A stretch of DNA of 64,000 nucleotides from Plasmodium malariae (Eukaryota; Apicomplexa; Aconoidasida; Haemosporida; Plasmodiidae): contig NC_041786.1 of the NCBI RefSeq assembly GCF_900090045.1, positions 749,501 to 813,500 on the forward strand, in the 5' to 3' direction. Under the pieces are notes generated by a model, which worked only from the letters and a program-made list of their open reading frames with translations, was not told the DNA's origin and did not search any database. Below, piece after piece: positions 59,958 through 64,000 of this stretch (its first letter is position 1; each line of letters starts with the position of its first letter). Both the position numbers and the translations under genes were made by a program.

Positions 59958-60706
59958 CTAGGTCAAGGTTTCCAACGGAAGGAGGTTTATATTTTCGTCG
60001 AGGTCCTCTTTGTTAAAGTCTTGTTCCTGGTTGAAAGAAAACAAAAAATAAAATAAAAAAAGGAAACAGAAATGGAAATAGAAATGGAAATAGGAACAAA
60101 AATATAAGCAAAAATATAAACTCTTATTCTTTTTAAAAATAGGCATGTACAATTTAAAGCCAAATAGTACATATTTTATCTTTTAGTTCTTATATCTCTT
60201 TCTTATTTCTTTCTTTTTCTTTTTCTCTTTTTTTTTTTTTTTTTTTTTTCATTTCTCTTCATTTATTTTTTTTCCATACATCTATGTTGTCCAAATAGCT
60301 TATCTTCTTGAAAAAAATGCGATAAACAAACGCGAATGTGTACATTACTAAAAATAAAAATATACAACAACAACAAAAAAAAAAAAAATATATATTATGA
60401 GTTATATGTTATGTAATATAAGCTTTATTCGTGCAAAATCAGCAAATTATGAAAAATCAAAATTTAATTAAAATATTGAAAAAATATTTTTTAAAATTTT
60501 CTTCCGTTTATTTGTCCTTTTTTCCATACATATAAACATCCAGTTAGAAAAGAAGTAACTGTTAGCAAAATAGGGAATGCCTAAAAGAGGATGCACATAT
60601 TTGTATGTGTATACATGTACGTATGTGCATATTAACGTTCTGCGCACTTCTTTGAAATAAGGCAAATCACCCATGACCCATTGTCCATATGCAACTGTAA
60701 CTATTA

Positions 60707-60741
<35 letters not shown>

Positions 60742-62456
60742 GCATACATACATACCGAAGAAAATCTTATTAAAGAAGACTGATAAAACAGACATCTTAC
60801 ACACATTCTTATCAGTCTTTAAGGAGCATTTTATATATCCTATATTATCCTGTAAATATTAGCAAAAAAAAATTTTGTTTTTTATTTAAAGCATATCTTA
60901 TATAAGTAAATTATTACATAAGCATATACATACATATACATACTTATACATATATATAGTCCATTTGTGCCCTTTTTTTTTTTTTTCTAATTTTAATTTT
61001 GCTCACGTCTATCTTTATTTTCTGAATTCCGTAGGTAATGTAGTTCGGTGCAATCTAAAACAAAAAAATGAATAAATCTGTGAGTTCACAAGTGGACAAA
61101 TGAATGAATAAATTAAAAATGGGTAAAAGTTGAATAGTATCATGCCCTTGTTTCTTAATATTTTTTACTTACTGTTAATAATGTCATTATCAGAACAAGA
61201 ATAATATGAATAATTAAAAAGCAAAGAACTAGAAGCGTCTAACAGAGAAAATCCGCAAAAAGAAATTAAAATAAAATGAGATTAGTGAGATAAAATATAA
61301 CTCAGTATAATGCAATAGAATTTAACGTGATTGGATAAGGTAAGAGTGCTAAGGAATAGCCACCCTCTAACTTAGTTGTCTTTTACGATTTAATAATTAC
61401 CTCAGGTGAAGACTTTTTTGGTTTTAATCTATACAAGGGTATAAAGAAAATGCGTATTCCTACATTTACAATTCCATATAAAGAACAACAGAAAATGTAT
61501 ATAGCTAAACTAGCTATGACTAAAATATCCAAGGGAAAAAACTAAGAAATATTTAAAGTAAAAAAGGTAATAATTATGATGTATTTCGAAAGGGTGCATA
61601 ACTAAAACACACGCATGTATATGTACCTTACACAAACATATACCCACGCATACTCATATATATGAATATAAATATATATGCACATATACACCTATATACA
61701 TTCATACTTCTTTTCCCTTTTGCATATTCTGCACAAACCCGTGAAAAAAATATAAGCAACGTATCCAGTAAATTGAATATAGTATTTATTTGCTCCAGTA
61801 CAAAACCACATTTATAGGCACAAATAGAATTAAAATACTAAATTAAAAACATTGAAAAAAGAATTATGTACAGTTATTTATATCTGTGAAAAATGTCTAT
61901 ATGGTTGCAAACTATCTTTCTTTAATCATTTTATAATTTTTTTTTTTTTTTTCCCTTAGAAATTTTAGCATACTCCTCTTTCTTACTTTGTCAGTTATAG
62001 AGGCTAACAAGGATATGTATATTATAAAAGAAAACGTTAGAAATATTAACCCAGTTATAACCCTTGAATTAGGAAAAAAAAAAAAGAAAGTAATAGTAAT
62101 AGTAGTATATCGAACTGCACGTTGTATATATAAACCTCTACATATTTATAAACACACATATATATATATATATATGTATGACCATGTGTATGTATATATT
62201 TTAACCTAAACGTAAGACCTATTCCTGTAACATACGAAACCCAAGATTCGGACGATTTTTCTATTTCTTGAAGTTTATAGTTGTACTTACTTAACACTCT
62301 GTAAAGGTGGAGTATGTCCATTACACAAATGTACATAAGCACAAATACATATTCATACATATATATATGTTAGCCCCCACTAACTAATAACAGAAGGTAT
62401 CCTTTTGTGCGTTGTAAAAAGCGCACTAAATTGTCATTACTTTTCTCACTAATGTG

Positions 62457-62487
<31 letters not shown>

Positions 62488-62855
62488 GTCAATAAACACT
62501 TTTCAATTTATCAAACTAAACATACATTTAAGCATACGAAAATTTTTACCTCTTCATTTTTTCTATTTTTTCCATTTCATATTTATCGTTACCTCTTATT
62601 TCATTGTAAGTGTTATATTTATACTACAAAAAAAAAAAAATTATGAGCCCTTTTAATGAGTACTTACAGAATATTATGCACGAATACTTAAAACTTACAA
62701 ATAACTGTCCATGTACACGCATACACAAATATATTAATTACTTTAATCATCATTTCTTTCTCCTTCAAATTGGTAAAACGGTTTTCTAATTCTATTCTAT
62801 CATATTCAATATTTTTTTGTTGTAAGAATGATAAGGGTAGACAAGCTATTCCATA

Positions 62856-62886
<31 letters not shown>

Positions 62887-64000
62887 ATACAAAACAACAT
62901 AAGTTTATGACATAGAGAAAAATATATCCTTTCAATTTTCATTATTTTATTTATTCACAGAAGTGATATTTTGTGCACTCATCCATCATCCATTCTTCTT
63001 TTTTTTTTTTTTTTTTATTCTTTTATCTTTATCATTACTGTGTATGTGGCCCAGAACGAAACACCCACCAAAACAATGCATCCCATCAAAAACAAAATTG
63101 CCGACTGTCCAGCTACAAAAAAATAAAAATAAAAAATAAAACAAAAATAAAATAAAAGATAAAAAATAAAATAAAAGATAAAAAATAAAATAAAAGATAA
63201 AAAATAAAATAAAAGATAATAAAATAAAATAAAAGATAATAAAATAAAAAATAAAAAAACAAAACAAAACAAAATGAACGAATTAGAAAGCTCTTAATTA
63301 TTACTGACACGTAAATTATTTTACAACATTTCACCATGTTTTCAATATATTACTATTTCTTTTCTTTTTTTTTTTTTTTTTTTATATAATTAATTATTCT
63401 CTCATTTTTTTTTAAAATTCTTTTTATTCATTAACTGTGATTCATGTCCAACAAGTCAGAAATATATTCCATTTCTTTTCCCTTTTCCTATTAAATAAAT
63501 TATGAACAAAATTAAGGAAAAATATGTAAAAATATATATTTGAATATGCTTATTATTGAGAATAAAAAATTTTATAAAGGACTAATACATATTGCTTGTT
63601 GCTTATTATTTTTCATGCACTGTTTTGTATTAGTCACAGTAACCACATAATTATTTTTAAAAAAAATTATTTTTTCATTCATGTAAAAGTGTAATGTTTA
63701 AAAGTTTAGCGTTTAAAGGTATGATATCCTTTTAAAGTACCATAGCGAGCTTATGACCCGGTCTATAGATTAACCCAATTATTGACAGTACAACTAAGAA
63801 AAATATAAAATATATCTACAACATATTAATATTGTACATCTACATACCACAGTTATTATAAGACGTTGATGTATACACACAACAAATTATCCTTTTTTTT
63901 ATTACGGTTTTTTTTAAAGACTCTATCGCATTTTCGCATGGCATTATGTTATCATCAAATTCATTTTTATACGAATCTGGGTGCATAAGAAAAAAAGAAG
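59958..64000 (-). CDS. LMBR1/LMBD1-family multipass membrane protein, 5' end outside window
   Basis: Seventeen small exons join in phase, from the right edge leftward: about 63974-63848 (start uncertain), 63793-63741, 63487-63436, 63112-63039, 62858-62742, 62623-62550, 62298-62206, 62062-61987, 61837-61739, 61541-61401, 61238-61173, 61054-61007, 60849-60756, 60694-60648, 60580-60530, 60306-60280 and 60026-59958. LMBR1 signatures are clear: SYGIACLPLSFL after a membrane segment, a charged coiled-coil loop (LENRFTNLKEKEMMIK), FFPLDILVIASLAIYIFCC, LYGIVNVGIRIFFIPLYRLK, TLLVLCFLIIHIILVLIM followed by IAPNYITYGIQ, and KCSLKTDKNVCKMSVLSVFF. At least seven membrane helices are visible. LMBD1 members export cobalamin from lysosomes and others act as lipocalin receptors; the parasite substrate is unknown. 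The cytosolic tail ends EQDFNKEDLDENINLLPLET. The N-terminal helices lie beyond base 64000. Confidence 0.88.
63131..63262. repeat. A-rich ~20-nt tandem repeat in an intron
   Basis: Copies of AAAAGATAAAAAATAAAAT and AAAAGATAATAAAATAAAAT inside the intron between exons 63436-63487 and 63039-63112 of the LMBR1-domain gene. The complement produces long Phe/Leu-rich artefact frames. Confidence 0.85.

Noticed and set aside
63113..63337. Minus-strand Phe/Leu-rich membrane-like frames
   Set aside because: They translate an A-rich intron repeat; only the 63039-63112 part is a genuine exon of the LMBR1-domain gene.

Overview
The window is nuclear DNA from a malaria parasite (Plasmodium). The support is very AT-rich, repeat-laden intergenic DNA, genes split into many small exons by short AT-rich introns with GTAAGT/GTATGT-type donors, Lys/Asn-rich low-complexity inserts in proteins, and a CPW-WPC family protein, a family known from Plasmodium sexual and mosquito stages and its relatives. 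Base composition and repeat style suggest a species outside the P. falciparum group, perhaps P. malariae-like or P. ovale-like, but I cannot fix the species. From memory, the order LMBR1-domain gene, RPN3, eL6, eEF1B-gamma, CPW-WPC gene, protein kinase resembles the middle of P. falciparum chromosome 13; I have not checked this.

Layout. 0-6.2 kb holds mitoribosomal protein mL49 (4 exons, +), a small protein with a C-terminal membrane segment (2 exons, +) and an unrecognised acidic protein (-). About 6.1-20.9 kb is a gene desert of nearly 15 kb whose only certain genes are tRNA-Pro(TGG) (+) and initiator tRNA-Met (-); scattered GC-richer islands in it read as possible short exons. 20.9-39.3 kb carries four + strand genes: a protein kinase with an N-terminal hydrophobic segment, an 11-exon secreted CPW-WPC protein, a divergent SAM-dependent methyltransferase, and a 3-exon secreted or organelle-targeted protein with a RimP-like ribosome-maturation domain. 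40.1-47.2 kb has a divergent F1-ATPase alpha-like protein (-) and an 8-exon Spartan (SPRTN) DNA-protein crosslink protease (+). 48.2-57.9 kb has three housekeeping genes: eEF1B-gamma (-), ribosomal protein eL6 (+) and the proteasome lid subunit RPN3 (-). 59.9-64.0 kb holds the 3' part of an LMBR1/LMBD1-family multipass membrane protein in at least 17 small exons (-), running off the right edge.

The genes do not form a pathway or operon. Themes are translation (mL49, RimP-like, eEF1B-gamma, eL6, two tRNAs), protein turnover and DNA repair (RPN3, Spartan), and parasite-specific surface or membrane proteins (CPW-WPC, kinase, LMBR1 protein). Exon boundaries were derived by hand from splice signals, phase continuity and family motifs; where all phases agree the model is given with high confidence. 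No unmistakably new system is present. The best second looks are the degenerate F1-alpha paralogue, the RimP-like protein, the gene desert, and several candidate micro-genes that standard ORF cut-offs would miss.
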